From Ruminococcus sp. (lineage in GTDB: Bacteria > Bacillota > Clostridia > Oscillospirales > Ruminococcaceae), in contig JAIDQQ010000031.1 in NCBI GenBank assembly GCA_029062165.1, positions 1 to 38,962 of the forward strand: a DNA stretch of 38,962 bases, read 5' to 3'. The position numbers were made by a program, and so were the translations under genes. Positions 25,200-34,617 of the stretch are shown here, in pieces (the first letter of the stretch is position 1; each line of letters starts with the position of its first letter). A model generated the notes under the pieces. That model searched no databases and was not told where the DNA came from. It worked only from the letters and a program-made list of their open reading frames with translations.

Positions 25200-26066
25200 T
25201 CAATAACAAGTATAAATAACAATACTTCCCGAATTATAATAATATTCAGGACGGTTTCTTCTTTCGTACTCCATAATATACGGCAGGTAATGTATTTCCT
25301 TGCATACATCTGAAAGTTCTGCATTACTGGTATTCAGAGTGTCTAAATTTTCATAATATTCATAGTCGTCATCACTCATTTCTTTGCTTGGATATACTTC
25401 AGAATAAGTATATATACCAATCGCACTTATATATTTATTGAGTTTTTCTATAAGTTCCGAAAGTATGGCAATATTTTCTTTAGGTTCGTCCTCGTCGGAA
25501 AGTCTTGAGGAAGACGGCTCTAATATACCGTTCATTATGTATGATTTGAAATCTTCCATTACTTTTTTAACGGCTTCTCTTGCCGGTTCAGACTGTATTA
25601 TGTTGCCTGAATTACCTGTTATTGATTCAAGTATTTTCTGGCGTGGTTTATCTGTTCTGCTTCTGAAATCAATGATTTTTTTTCTGAATCTTTCAATAAA
25701 ATCAAAAGATGTGCTGTATTTGTTTATGAAGTCCGAAAGCTGTTTCATACTTTCGTCATTGGATATTCTGTTGAAAAATTCTGTTATACTTTCGTAATTT
25801 TCCCTGACGATTACCGGATTTTCCGGTTTTCTGATTACGAACATTTCAAAGATTCTGTATTGTTTTTCAAAGCCTTCAGGTACTGCAAAACAGGATTCTT
25901 TAACGGAAGTCTTCTCTTCTTCATTGACAGATATTTCAGTAGCTGTATATTTTACAGACGAATATTCACTCCGGAGCAGGTCAATAAGTGTATTCCCGTC
26001 TGTGAGATAAATACCAGTTATTTCCGCACTGCTGTCAATAATATTCTGTATATCAGTAGTAAGCAT
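25200..26066 (-). CDS. GrpE-like candidate B
   Basis: A 288-residue protein with a beta-rich N-terminus of about 70 residues (ITGIYLTDGNTLIDLLRSEY), a helical middle (about 95-210) and a C-terminal block IGIYTYSEVYPSKEMSDDDY then EYYENLDTL and IHYLPYIMEYERR. The C-terminal block is shared with the next gene; the N-termini differ. As for that gene, the arrangement recalls GrpE. Lying directly after the first Hsp70 gene (18-base gap), it could be that ATPase's exchange factor. Start follows AAGGAGAG. Function is inferred only. Confidence 0.45.
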   Translation of the reverse strand: MLTTDIQNIIDSSAEITGIYLTDGNTLIDLLRSEYSSVKYTATEISVNEEEKTSVKESCFAVPEGFEKQYRIFEMFVIRKPENPVIVRENYESITEFFNRISNDESMKQLSDFINKYSTSFDFIERFRKKIIDFRSRTDKPRQKILESITGNSGNIIQSEPAREAVKKVMEDFKSYIMNGILEPSSSRLSDEDEPKENIAILSELIEKLNKYISAIGIYTYSEVYPSKEMSDDDYEYYENLDTLNTSNAELSDVCKEIHYLPYIMEYERRNRPEYYYNSGSIVIYTCY

Positions 26067-26084
26067 AATATATCACTCTCCTTA

Positions 26085-27776
26085 TCAAAGAAATTCAACG
26101 TCCCTTTCGATTTTATGATTGGCTGAAATAATCCTGTTACCTGATTTTATATCGGCATTTATAATAATAGTCTTGTCTTTCTGTACTGCGAATGTGACAA
26201 TAAGTTTCATATTTATCTCGTTCGGAATGTCCTTTACAGTAAGAGTATATCTTTTTCTTACAGACTTTGAACTTGTTCTTATTAACTCGTTGATCTTTAT
26301 TTTTTCGTCACATTCAAAGATTCTGATTTCCATTTTATTATCCTTGACCATGACTATATCAAATTCCTTGGAATATTTACACGGAATATTGACACCTTCC
26401 GGAATAATCGTCTCAAAAACGTCTTTGAGATTGCCTTTCTGTACCTTTATGCCGATAGATGATGTAGTAGTAGGTACAAAATTGAAACTGAAACTCTGAC
26501 TTGCTTTATAAGCGTCGCCTATTGAAATAAGTGCAGAAAGGTCATCGTCCGTGACTACTTCAAGTCTGCCCAGTCTTTTATTTATAATCTTGTTTATCTG
26601 TGCATCTGTCATGGTAGTTCCGGAAGAATCACTGAAAGATTTTTTAAGTTCATTCTTTATTTCCGGAATCATTCTGTCAAGCATTTTCTTTACAAGCGGA
26701 AGCTGTGAACTTCCTCCGGCAAGTATTATCTTTTCTATACTTACGTCACGTTCGTATGCACGCAAAACAGCATTTTTTGTGCGTTCAACAGTATTTTCTA
26801 TATCTTTACGGATAATATTTTCTATATCGTCTATGTTATAGTAGTAATCGAAACGGCGGGAAATATAATTTCCGTCATCTTTTCTGCCGGTTATAATCTT
26901 GATATCGCCTGTGAACTCGTCACCATTGTTACCGTACAGATGTTTTATATCGTCATTACACGCCCTGAAAATTTCATTGTAATTCCTGATAAATATATCC
27001 TTGTCTATATTACAGTATTCTTCGTCATAGTCTTCAGGTTTTGAAGGCATATTCATTTTAAAGTCATCATTTATATGCATGATTACATCTTCAATGATAC
27101 GTTTTGTTATGTCGTTTCCGCCCAGATGTACATCGCCGTCGGTCTGCGGAGAAGAAAAACTATTGCCGTTTCTTTCAAGAATAGCAATATCGAAAGTACC
27201 ACCGCCGAAATCGTATACAAGTATATTTTCATTGTTTTTTATGTCATGTTCGTTAATATAGGCAATCGCTGCCGCAGTAGGTTCGGGAATGAGTTCCACG
27301 TTATTAAGCGAAGCCTCTTTTGCGGCTCTTTTAAGGTCTGATATCTGGTTTTCCTCAAACTTTGCAGGAACAGAAATAACTACTTTGTCAATGCTGGCAA
27401 GTTCGGGAGTATCATAAAATTCATCTGAAATTACATTCTGTGCATCTTCAATGACTTTCTTCAGAAAAATACTGACAGCCTTTGACGCAGTAATATTGAA
27501 TTTTTCACCGTTTTCGGCAGTTACGCTGTACTTGAATTTCATATTTCCAAGTCTTGACTTGAAATCCTTTATACACGCTCTGGGTCTTACAGTTCCTTTA
27601 CTTTTAGCACTTACGCCTATAAGAATATCGTTTCTGCTCTTGAAATAAATTACTGATGGTATTATTGCCCTGTTTTTATTTGATTTCAGATTCATTGTCC
27701 TGATATTATTATAACGATTCATATAAGATACAACAGTGTTAGTTGTACCGAGGTCTATTCCGATTTCCTTTCCCAT
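26085..27776 (-). CDS. DnaK-like Hsp70 ATPase (first of four)
   Basis: A 563-residue protein with a full DnaK-type nucleotide-binding domain: GIDLGTTNTVVSYM at 5-18, VVISVPAKFEENQ at about 131-143, ILVYDFGGGTFDIAIL at about 185-200, and KIILAGGSSQLPLVKKML at about 342-359. Residues about 420-560 make a DnaK-like beta substrate domain (VFETIIPEGVNIPCKYSKEF), but the C-terminal helical lid is absent. Housekeeping DnaK is about 600-640 residues and sits with grpE and dnaJ, so this is a dedicated paralogue. No DnaJ (HPD) gene occurs in the operon. Start ATG follows AGGAGGT, 12 bases after a likely baseplate gene. Confidence 0.85.
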   Translation of the reverse strand: MGKEIGIDLGTTNTVVSYMNRYNNIRTMNLKSNKNRAIIPSVIYFKSRNDILIGVSAKSKGTVRPRACIKDFKSRLGNMKFKYSVTAENGEKFNITASKAVSIFLKKVIEDAQNVISDEFYDTPELASIDKVVISVPAKFEENQISDLKRAAKEASLNNVELIPEPTAAAIAYINEHDIKNNENILVYDFGGGTFDIAILERNGNSFSSPQTDGDVHLGGNDITKRIIEDVIMHINDDFKMNMPSKPEDYDEEYCNIDKDIFIRNYNEIFRACNDDIKHLYGNNGDEFTGDIKIITGRKDDGNYISRRFDYYYNIDDIENIIRKDIENTVERTKNAVLRAYERDVSIEKIILAGGSSQLPLVKKMLDRMIPEIKNELKKSFSDSSGTTMTDAQINKIINKRLGRLEVVTDDDLSALISIGDAYKASQSFSFNFVPTTTSSIGIKVQKGNLKDVFETIIPEGVNIPCKYSKEFDIVMVKDNKMEIRIFECDEKIKINELIRTSSKSVRKRYTLTVKDIPNEINMKLIVTFAVQKDKTIIINADIKSGNRIISANHKIERDVEFL

Positions 27777-27788
27777 TTTTACCTCCTG

Positions 27789-28553
27789 TTATAAAATCTG
27801 TATACCGTCAATTACTGGTGAAGCACATTCATCATCTTCCGCCCCTATTATGCCGAAACAGTTATCCCATATAGGTTCTATGTTTTCCGTGACATCAGCG
27901 AACAAAAGTTTTATAAGACGGAATTTATTTTCTTTTTTCTGTGTTTTTTTACCGCAGTAATAATAATTTGTGTCATTGCTTCTGCGGTAGTAAGTTTCCG
28001 GATAGCTTTTTACTCTGAACAGGTCTTTATTTTCCGATACGCTGAAATTATTTACTCCGTCCGGAATGTTTTCTTTTTTCCGGAACTTAACGGACAGTCC
28101 GAAACATTCCGTAAAGTCTTCAAAATCGGAATTTCTGAACAGATATAACAACATCTCTTCAAACGGAGATGTTCTTTCTCCGGAAATATTATATTCATAA
28201 AGATTAAAAATAATATATCTTCGTTCATTGTCGTCGATACAGTCGGAATTTATAAGTTCCTTTACTTCATTTCCGAAAGCACCTCTGTTTATTTCCTCCG
28301 CAAGTACATTACACATAAGTTCGTCAAAATCAAGACCGTTTAACCTGTCCTGCTGTGCAAGAAAATGTACCATGACATTGAAAAGTCCCTGTTTTTCGGT
28401 AATTACCCTCAAATCACGGAATATTGTTTCAAATCGTCTGAATACATTTGTATGTGTTTCGCCGTTGAAATCGTAACATTCTGAAAATACATCGAAAAAC
28501 GAATCATTGACGTATTTTTTATCCTTGCTGTAATCCTGCCATATCCAGCTCAT
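27789..28553 (-). CDS. Likely baseplate component (unassigned, TssG position)
   Basis: A 254-residue protein with no recognised domain. It is rich in aromatic and acidic residues, with a helical first half (VFRRFETIFRDLRVITEKQG) and a beta-rich second half. Its start overlaps the previous stop by four bases (ATGA), so the two proteins are translationally coupled and probably partners. In type VI systems a coupled pair (TssF, TssG) forms the baseplate wedge; the order spike, then this pair, would fit. The assignment rests on position only. Confidence 0.45.
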   Translation of the reverse strand: MSWIWQDYSKDKKYVNDSFFDVFSECYDFNGETHTNVFRRFETIFRDLRVITEKQGLFNVMVHFLAQQDRLNGLDFDELMCNVLAEEINRGAFGNEVKELINSDCIDDNERRYIIFNLYEYNISGERTSPFEEMLLYLFRNSDFEDFTECFGLSVKFRKKENIPDGVNNFSVSENKDLFRVKSYPETYYRRSNDTNYYYCGKKTQKKENKFRLIKLLFADVTENIEPIWDNCFGIIGAEDDECASPVIDGIQIL

Positions 28554-29836
28554 TGTAATTCTCCCTGCCAGTTAAATTCCGGATAGCTGATATTCAGAAA
28601 CTCAAGTACATAGTCAGCGAAATCCTCTGTATTTTTTCCACCCGAAAATGTCAGTATACAGTTGACTGAACTTTTCAGCTTTATATTATGATTTCTGTCT
28701 TCACTGTCGTGATAGTAGTATGCGTAATCAACATCATAATTTTTTATTGTATTTATCTTACCCATGTCAGAATGATACTCTATTTTAAATTTGTCGCCTA
28801 TGCTTATGTCAAAAGGATTATCCCTGAAACAGTCGATAACATATTCAATATCGGCATATGTCCTGACCCTGCTCGTAAAGAGAGTATTTTTCCGGAAATA
28901 GTTTGAATATACATTGAATGACGAATCTATATTACCGCTTAGCAACGTTAATTTCTGTGCCTGAAACCATGTGAATTTCTTTTCAGTATACAGAACAATC
29001 TTATCATTTTCACGGCTTATACAGAATTTTTCATAGTCCGGAAATTTAAAAATATAGTATTCGTCCGGCTGTATATTAAGATATTTACGCTTATATTTCA
29101 AATGGTCAAAATATGGTACTACCGTATCAACTGCCTGACCGTCTGTACTGTCTTCAATATATGTAGGTTCGGAAGATATTTCTTTTATGGATATATTCCA
29201 CATAAGAAAATATTTACAGTCAGGTTTCACGCATTCTGCCGGAATACCTTCAATAATAATATCCGTGATACTTTCCTTAGGTATATCACAGTCTTTTATT
29301 TTAAGTTCAAAATATTTTCTTGCATAAGGCATATATATCAACGGCATACTTATGTTATACTGTTCCGCAAGTTTTTTAAGTATTTTTTCCGCCCTTACAA
29401 ATTTTGTACTCTGTACAAGTGTAGCCCTGAAATCATATTTATCACTGTCAGTACATATAGTGACTTTATATTTCTTATCCTTGTATCTGCTTACCAGTTC
29501 CGAATATGAAAGGTCAATAAAAACACCGATACCAAGTTTTTCGGGACTTACAACATAGTCCATGACATTATCGGCAACGAATCTGACAGCGTCTGAACGT
29601 TCTGCCAGTACGTTCTTTACAGTTATTCTGTCAGTGCGGTTTATGGTATCGGAGAATGATTTTCTTACATTACTTATAACATCATCAAGATGTTTCATAT
29701 TGTAATCACTTATTTTTGAAAAAAGTTTTTTAAGTAATTCTGCTTCTTCGTGGTCATTGATACTGCCGTCAATAATTTCAGACATCTGATTTATCTGATT
29801 TTTAAGCTGGTCATTGATATCTGCGTTCATTTTCAT
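28550..29836 (-). CDS. Likely baseplate component (unassigned, TssF position)
   Basis: A 428-residue protein. Residues 1-100 are helical (INQMSEIIDGSINDHEEAEL); the rest alternates beta strands and aromatic-rich stretches (PDEYYIFKFPDYEKF), as in structural phage or injection proteins. I find no enzyme motif or membrane segment. It follows the VgrG-like gene by 16 bases and overlaps the next gene by four, an arrangement expected for the larger baseplate wedge protein. I cannot name a family from sequence alone. Start follows AGAGGTG. Confidence 0.45.
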   Translation of the reverse strand: MKMNADINDQLKNQINQMSEIIDGSINDHEEAELLKKLFSKISDYNMKHLDDVISNVRKSFSDTINRTDRITVKNVLAERSDAVRFVADNVMDYVVSPEKLGIGVFIDLSYSELVSRYKDKKYKVTICTDSDKYDFRATLVQSTKFVRAEKILKKLAEQYNISMPLIYMPYARKYFELKIKDCDIPKESITDIIIEGIPAECVKPDCKYFLMWNISIKEISSEPTYIEDSTDGQAVDTVVPYFDHLKYKRKYLNIQPDEYYIFKFPDYEKFCISRENDKIVLYTEKKFTWFQAQKLTLLSGNIDSSFNVYSNYFRKNTLFTSRVRTYADIEYVIDCFRDNPFDISIGDKFKIEYHSDMGKINTIKNYDVDYAYYYHDSEDRNHNIKLKSSVNCILTFSGGKNTEDFADYVLEFLNISYPEFNWQGELQ

Positions 29837-29852
29837 ATTAAAAACACCTCTT

Positions 29853-31244
29853 TTATTTTTTCAGGATAATTTTCGACGAACTTACAGAAGTACTTTCCGA
29901 ACAGTGAACGTTCATTTTTTTCGCTCCGCTTATGTCTACCGTATCGGAATTAATTGTCAGTTTTGATTTTTTTACGGAAAATGTTATACTATCACTTTTC
30001 ATTTCAATGGTACTGTCGCCAATCTGTAGAAGAATACTGTCATCACTGACTTTTATTGTATTATATTTTCCTCCGTTTTTCCGGAGAATTTCAAGACAGT
30101 CCTTATTGAAAGTTATTCTGTTATCATAAACCATGATATGTTTTTTTTCCTCAACCGTTGAAACTTCGCTGTTGAGTGCTTTTTTTCTTAGGACAGAACC
30201 GGAAAAAAATGTTCCTCTGGTATATATAACTTCAACTATATCATCTTTTTCAGGAAGAAATACTATTCCGTTATCGGAAGCAGTGTACGGAGTTCTGAAA
30301 GGAATTTTAAATTTTTTTCCTTTGCCGAGTTCCTTGAAATCCTTGTCGGTAAATTCAACCTCTATGCGTCCTAAATTTTCGCTGTCGGAAATATCTGTTA
30401 CTTTTGCTTCAATGTATACCCTTTGAGCAGGTGGCACAACGGGATTACAAGGTATTTTACCTTCAGGACACATCTCATAGGTGAACTTGTCAGCCTTGTT
30501 TTTCAAGTCATATTTCCAGCCGAAAATAATATAATTTATACCGTCATATTGTACTTCATGTCCGAAGTTAAAAAAAGAAGCCGAAGTTATCCTTAATATC
30601 TGAATATTTTCCTCACGGCTTTTATCATATTTCCATAATTTATGTACTCTGGAAACTGCACTTTCTTCTATCTTTTCGAGTTTATCCGAACCGCTTTCCA
30701 TTTTTGTGCCGACTGTCAGAACAGTTTCGTGGGAATCTTTCGGAAATATTGCACACTTTGCTATATAACAAAGTCTCTTAAGAAATTCAAAATCCGTTTC
30801 TTCGTACTGTACTATAGGTTGTTCAAATTTTATATCGTCCTTTACATTTCCGGTATCGGCTGTGAATCTGTAATTACCCTGACTGTCTCCGGCTGTCTGG
30901 GAAATTATATCTGTAAATTTTTTTTCTGTATTCTGAAAAACACGGTTAAATCGTTTTATATCGGTTTTTGCACTGCCGGAAACTGCTGTCACTTTAATCA
31001 GGGAACTTCCTTTACTTTCAATGGCGTCAATTTTATTGACGTATCCACGGAACAAAGGATATTGATTTCCGGCTTCTTTTTCAACAACCGCTATTTTCCT
31101 GTCAATTTTTTCGTAAAATTTATCTGCTTCGTTTTTACCGATTCTTGCTGTAAAAATACATACAGAGTGCTGAAAGGCTTTTTTCACTATCTTACAACTT
31201 TCAATACTTTCTGTATCTTCAAAATTACTTATAGTCAATGGCAT
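29853..31244 (-). CDS. VgrG-like spike protein
   Basis: A 463-residue protein with gp27/gp5 organisation. The first 250 residues match phage late-control gpD/VgrG: QYEETDFEFLKRLCYIAKCA (about 142-161) is the common QYxExDxxFLxRL motif. At about 275-350 an OB-fold gp5 domain follows (IEVEFTDKDF, FRTPYTASDNGIVFLPEKDD). The end (about 370-463) repeats short hydrophobic strands (ILLQIGDSTIEMKSDSITFS), as in the beta-helix needle. It would form the trimeric tip puncturing the target. Start: ATG at 31244 follows AAAGGAGT; a codon seven residues earlier is rejected because it overlaps that ribosome site. The PAAR-like toxin is the natural tip cap. Confidence 0.85.
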   Translation of the reverse strand: MPLTISNFEDTESIESCKIVKKAFQHSVCIFTARIGKNEADKFYEKIDRKIAVVEKEAGNQYPLFRGYVNKIDAIESKGSSLIKVTAVSGSAKTDIKRFNRVFQNTEKKFTDIISQTAGDSQGNYRFTADTGNVKDDIKFEQPIVQYEETDFEFLKRLCYIAKCAIFPKDSHETVLTVGTKMESGSDKLEKIEESAVSRVHKLWKYDKSREENIQILRITSASFFNFGHEVQYDGINYIIFGWKYDLKNKADKFTYEMCPEGKIPCNPVVPPAQRVYIEAKVTDISDSENLGRIEVEFTDKDFKELGKGKKFKIPFRTPYTASDNGIVFLPEKDDIVEVIYTRGTFFSGSVLRKKALNSEVSTVEEKKHIMVYDNRITFNKDCLEILRKNGGKYNTIKVSDDSILLQIGDSTIEMKSDSITFSVKKSKLTINSDTVDISGAKKMNVHCSESTSVSSSKIILKK

Positions 31245-31277
31245 TGTATGAACTCCTTTCAGCACTCATATATTATA

Positions 31278-31700
31278 TTATGTATTTGTGATTTCGCTTG
31301 TCTTTCCTCTGTGCTGAATCATGTTAAGTTTCAGACAGTTGGTTTCATTACCGTTTGCATTCAGGAAATAATGTTCCTGATAGTTTTTGCAGAAAACATC
31401 CGGTATTGAAATATTACGTATTTCCTCATTGGTGTCCTTGATTGTGATATTGACGGTTTTATAAACATCGTCGCCGGAAACTGTCAATGCCCAGTCCATT
31501 AAACTACGACACTCATCTTTTGTAGCTTCTTCAATCCTGATTGTTACTTCAATCAGAACTATTACACTTGTGGCACGTTCGTAATTGTCGTTGTCCTTGG
31601 TATCACATATAATGCGTATATCCTGTATGGAACTGTTACTTTGTACCTGTGTATCGTCGATAGTTGCTACGCCATCAACTTCAAATTTATATTTTGCCAT
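31278..31700 (-). CDS. Tube protein (Hcp-like)
   Basis: A 140-residue, beta-rich protein beginning MAKYKFEVDGVATIDDTQVQ and containing SLMDWALTVSGDDVYKTVNI and YFLNANGNETNCLKLNM. Size, predicted beta-barrel with one helix, and place between sheath and spike genes match the Hcp/gp19 inner tube. Primary sequence similarity is weak, so the call leans on context. The true start is the ATG at 31700 after AAAGGA; a TTG three codons upstream is rejected. Confidence 0.7.
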   Translation of the reverse strand: MAKYKFEVDGVATIDDTQVQSNSSIQDIRIICDTKDNDNYERATSVIVLIEVTIRIEEATKDECRSLMDWALTVSGDDVYKTVNITIKDTNEEIRNISIPDVFCKNYQEHYFLNANGNETNCLKLNMIQHRGKTSEITNT

Positions 31701-31750
31701 AGTTATCAATCCTTTCAGAAAAATGATATTTCAGACTTTTAATAAGGTCG

Positions 31751-33994
31751 TCAGTCTATTACTACTTCATATACGTCACTTATATCTTTGTAAGTTATAT
31801 CAATATGAGCCACTTTTTTACCGCCCTCATTATTTATAGTCATAGTCATGGAATCAGCCTCACGGAGTACATTATTTATATACTTCTTTGTGGCAACCGT
31901 ATTCCACTTGTTTATAAGATTTTTCATATTCGTTTCGCCGTTAATCTTATACATCATTTTAAGGAACACTTTTACCATTGACTGATATATAGGACGATAA
32001 TAAGAACCGTCGTCCTTGTTTTCAAGACTTAGTGTTCTTGCTTTCAGAACATATGCATTCTGTACTGTTTTGCCGTCTGAATCAGTATGTTCTTCGCATG
32101 AAAAACAAAAACCGAATCCACCATTTTCCCTTATGGCGTTTACAACGTCATCTGACATTGAATAGCCTGATTCTCTGTTCATTTTTGTTATAATTTTGTC
32201 TCTTAATGCAACGGTCTTTGTTTTTATATTAAATTCGTCTTCAAAGTCAAATCTTACAGGCGGGTAAGCATCACCCTTATTTACGTTGAATCCGGTTTTT
32301 TCAAGATAATCATTGCACTGTGAAGCAATCATCATTCCGCAGGCAACGTATGAAGCGTCAATATATATACCAGGGAATTTTATGGAAATATCTTTGTCGC
32401 CGTTATCTCCGCTTACCTTGCCGAAATTGATTTTTCCGGCACTTCTTGACTTTACTGTGAAATTAGGATAACAGAAAACTGAATAAGGCTTTACACCTTC
32501 AGGAATCTTACTGCACTTTTCTTTAAATTCATTGATAATATCAACATTGTTTGAGATTGAACCGAAACTTGTTTTTTCGTTACCTTTGAAATTAAAGAAA
32601 GTGAAAACAGGTATTTTTATTTCCTCAATCATCTTCATGAAATTCTTGAAAGCATTGAAAGTTACAAGACCGTCCGTTTCCATAGCGTTGACATTCATAG
32701 TTGCCTTAAGACTGCTACGGAGTGAGGCTTTTTTTCTACCAGGGTCAAGGAAATCACTGTCATGAAGAGCAGGTACAATCATATTCCAGAGTTTTTCATT
32801 TCCCGACTGATTGCCGAGGCGTTCAAGATAATTTCTGAAGAAACTTTTTGTTTCTTCGTTTTCCATAAGGTCAGTGATATTGCAGTTTGCAATGATAACT
32901 TTTGTTTCAGTATTTTTGTTCTTTACACCGGCGTGGTCAAAAAATGCCCTCACATTAAGGAATTTTTCAACAAGGGCTATCATCTGTTCTGCAAAACCTT
33001 CCTGCATTTTTTTGTAGTACCTGTTATATTGGTCACGTTTGATAATGAGTTCTTCCTTGTTGAGTTCCGTAAGAGCTGTACTACCGTTTACGTCCAGTCC
33101 GATAAATGTAGAAAGAATAGTGTTTCTTGCAAATGAAGATTGTTTTATTTTATCGTCTGCACACTCGTCAATGTCAACCGTGAGGGTTTCAAGAAGAAAC
33201 TGTTTTGAAGAAGTGAGACGTTTTGTATCTCTTCCGGAAGAGCCGGTAATTTCAGCCGGAATTATTTTTATATTTCCGTCTTCGTCGAAAGTGGTATCGC
33301 AAGGTATAAGTTTTGTTTCGCTTACTATATCAGAATCTTTCATGCCCAGTTGCAATTCATGTCTTTCAATGTAGTCAAGTTTTGTCTGATTATCTCCCAT
33401 AGCAAGCATAATCATACCGGACATACTGCCGTTACCATATTTATTAATAATTTTTCTTCTTATTTTTTCGACTTCGTCAGCATATTCTGCGAACTCGTCG
33501 GAATCGGGGTCTTCTTCTTCGTATTCAAGAGCCTTATTAATTTTATATTCAAGCTGTCTTCTCATGTTCTTCATTTCCCTGATGAGTTTCTTTGGAGTAA
33601 GAACTTCCAGTATTTCATCGTATCTGAAATCGAGATTACTTTCACCGCTTGAATTTTTCTGGTCATAGATTTTGTTTGCTATTTCATAGAACTTCTGATT
33701 TGTTATGTCTATCTCAAAGAATGGTGCAGGGGGCATATCGAGGGAATATTCAAAAGAAATGTCGCCTGTATCGGGGTTGCCTACTTGTTTTTCATAGATA
33801 ACGGGCTTGAATTTTTTCAGAAATTCCTCATAACTTGAAACTCCGAGAGTTTCTTCAATTTCTTTAAGAAGTTTGTCATCAGGATTTTTCCTGAGCATGA
33901 AGTCCAGTCTGTCAGTAGGCTTGCCAGTAACATAATTTACTCCCGGACTGAACTGTTCAAAAATGATAGTTCTGCTTGATTGTTCAATTGGCAT
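31751..33994 (-). CDS. Contractile sheath-like protein
   Basis: A 747-residue protein. The first 60 residues (SRTIIFEQFSPGVNYVTGKP) resemble the start of sheath proteins. A charged helical insert at about 125-190 is unusual. Later TEL/KRDQYNRYYKKMQEGFAEQM, IPVFTFFNFKG and FPGIYIDASYVACGMMIASQ fit the sheath core; the last is like the Y-V-A-G-x-x-A-R-x-D segment of TssC and phage sheaths. The C-terminal beta strand (AHIDITYKDISDVYEVVID) would complete handshake contacts. At 747 residues it is longer than typical sheaths (350-500), possibly a TssB-TssC-like fusion. Start follows AGGAGAG. It is preceded by a hairpin overlapping the immunity gene stop, which may set its expression level. Confidence 0.65.
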   Translation of the reverse strand: MPIEQSSRTIIFEQFSPGVNYVTGKPTDRLDFMLRKNPDDKLLKEIEETLGVSSYEEFLKKFKPVIYEKQVGNPDTGDISFEYSLDMPPAPFFEIDITNQKFYEIANKIYDQKNSSGESNLDFRYDEILEVLTPKKLIREMKNMRRQLEYKINKALEYEEEDPDSDEFAEYADEVEKIRRKIINKYGNGSMSGMIMLAMGDNQTKLDYIERHELQLGMKDSDIVSETKLIPCDTTFDEDGNIKIIPAEITGSSGRDTKRLTSSKQFLLETLTVDIDECADDKIKQSSFARNTILSTFIGLDVNGSTALTELNKEELIIKRDQYNRYYKKMQEGFAEQMIALVEKFLNVRAFFDHAGVKNKNTETKVIIANCNITDLMENEETKSFFRNYLERLGNQSGNEKLWNMIVPALHDSDFLDPGRKKASLRSSLKATMNVNAMETDGLVTFNAFKNFMKMIEEIKIPVFTFFNFKGNEKTSFGSISNNVDIINEFKEKCSKIPEGVKPYSVFCYPNFTVKSRSAGKINFGKVSGDNGDKDISIKFPGIYIDASYVACGMMIASQCNDYLEKTGFNVNKGDAYPPVRFDFEDEFNIKTKTVALRDKIITKMNRESGYSMSDDVVNAIRENGGFGFCFSCEEHTDSDGKTVQNAYVLKARTLSLENKDDGSYYRPIYQSMVKVFLKMMYKINGETNMKNLINKWNTVATKKYINNVLREADSMTMTINNEGGKKVAHIDITYKDISDVYEVVID

Positions 33995-34027
33995 TTTTAC
34001 ACTCTCCTGTATAATTATTTATCTTAA

Positions 34028-34049
34028 TGAATCAACCGTAGCTGATTCA
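34028..34049 (-). promoter_or_regulatory. Intercistronic hairpin before the sheath gene
   Basis: TGAATCA (34043-34049 on the minus strand) pairs with TGATTCA (34028-34034) over an 8-base loop. It overlaps the immunity gene stop codon and lies 35 bases before the sheath ATG. It has no T-run, so it more likely sets RNA processing or stability than ends transcription. Confidence 0.4.
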
Positions 34050-34616
34050 CAGACTTTTTATAATGACATTTTTCAAGGTTATGTCCTCATCTTCCTGTAC
34101 TTTTTTCAGATACTGTACAAGTTCTTCTGTTATGAAAAGTTTCTGACTTATAACTATGCCTCTTTTATCGCATATTTTGAACATATTGAATCTTCCTGTT
34201 GTTCTTTCGTCTATGACGGCTCTGCGGAGTATTCCTATATGTTCGCTTATTTCGCTTTTTTCGTAGTCGAGACAGTCTATTTTTGGCGGAAGCATAAGCC
34301 AGCATTCGTGTTCCCGACGTAAAGTTTCGTGATACAGTATAACCTTACTGAAAAGAATGTACTCCATTTCAAAATCATCAAGTATATTTTTGAAGCGGTC
34401 TGAAACAAGGGGTATGCCTGTACCCTCATTGTAAATCAAATCTGGGTAAATATCACCGCTTTCAGTGTCAACATTGATTACAGTCGGATTTTTTATGTCT
34501 ATATGCTGATGCTGACACATTATACAGGCATTTTTGTATCTGAAGTCAACGCTGTCAGTGTCTATTGAGGCGTATTCAGGAAGATTATTGGCAGTTATTA
34601 TATAATAATTACTCAA
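34047..34616 (-). CDS. Probable immunity protein (Imm11/Imm43, DUF1629-like)
   Basis: A 189-residue protein with the layout of DUF1629-type immunity proteins: N-terminal YYIITANNLPEY, then YPDLIYNEGTGIPLVSDRFK (about 60-79), and a C-terminal helical/beta end (ISQKLFITEELVQYLKKVQE). It starts one base after the toxin gene stop, the classic toxin-immunity arrangement. It would bind and block the AHH nuclease in the producing cell. Family assignment is from memory of the motif and is moderate; position is strong support. Confidence 0.65.
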   Translation of the reverse strand: MSNYYIITANNLPEYASIDTDSVDFRYKNACIMCQHQHIDIKNPTVINVDTESGDIYPDLIYNEGTGIPLVSDRFKNILDDFEMEYILFSKVILYHETLRREHECWLMLPPKIDCLDYEKSEISEHIGILRRAVIDERTTGRFNMFKICDKRGIVISQKLFITEELVQYLKKVQEDEDITLKNVIIKSL

Positions 34617-34617
34617 A

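Noticed and set aside
30642..31409. 255-codon plus-strand frame opposite the VgrG-like gene
   Set aside because: Phe/Tyr/Cys-rich shadow of the VgrG frame without start signals.
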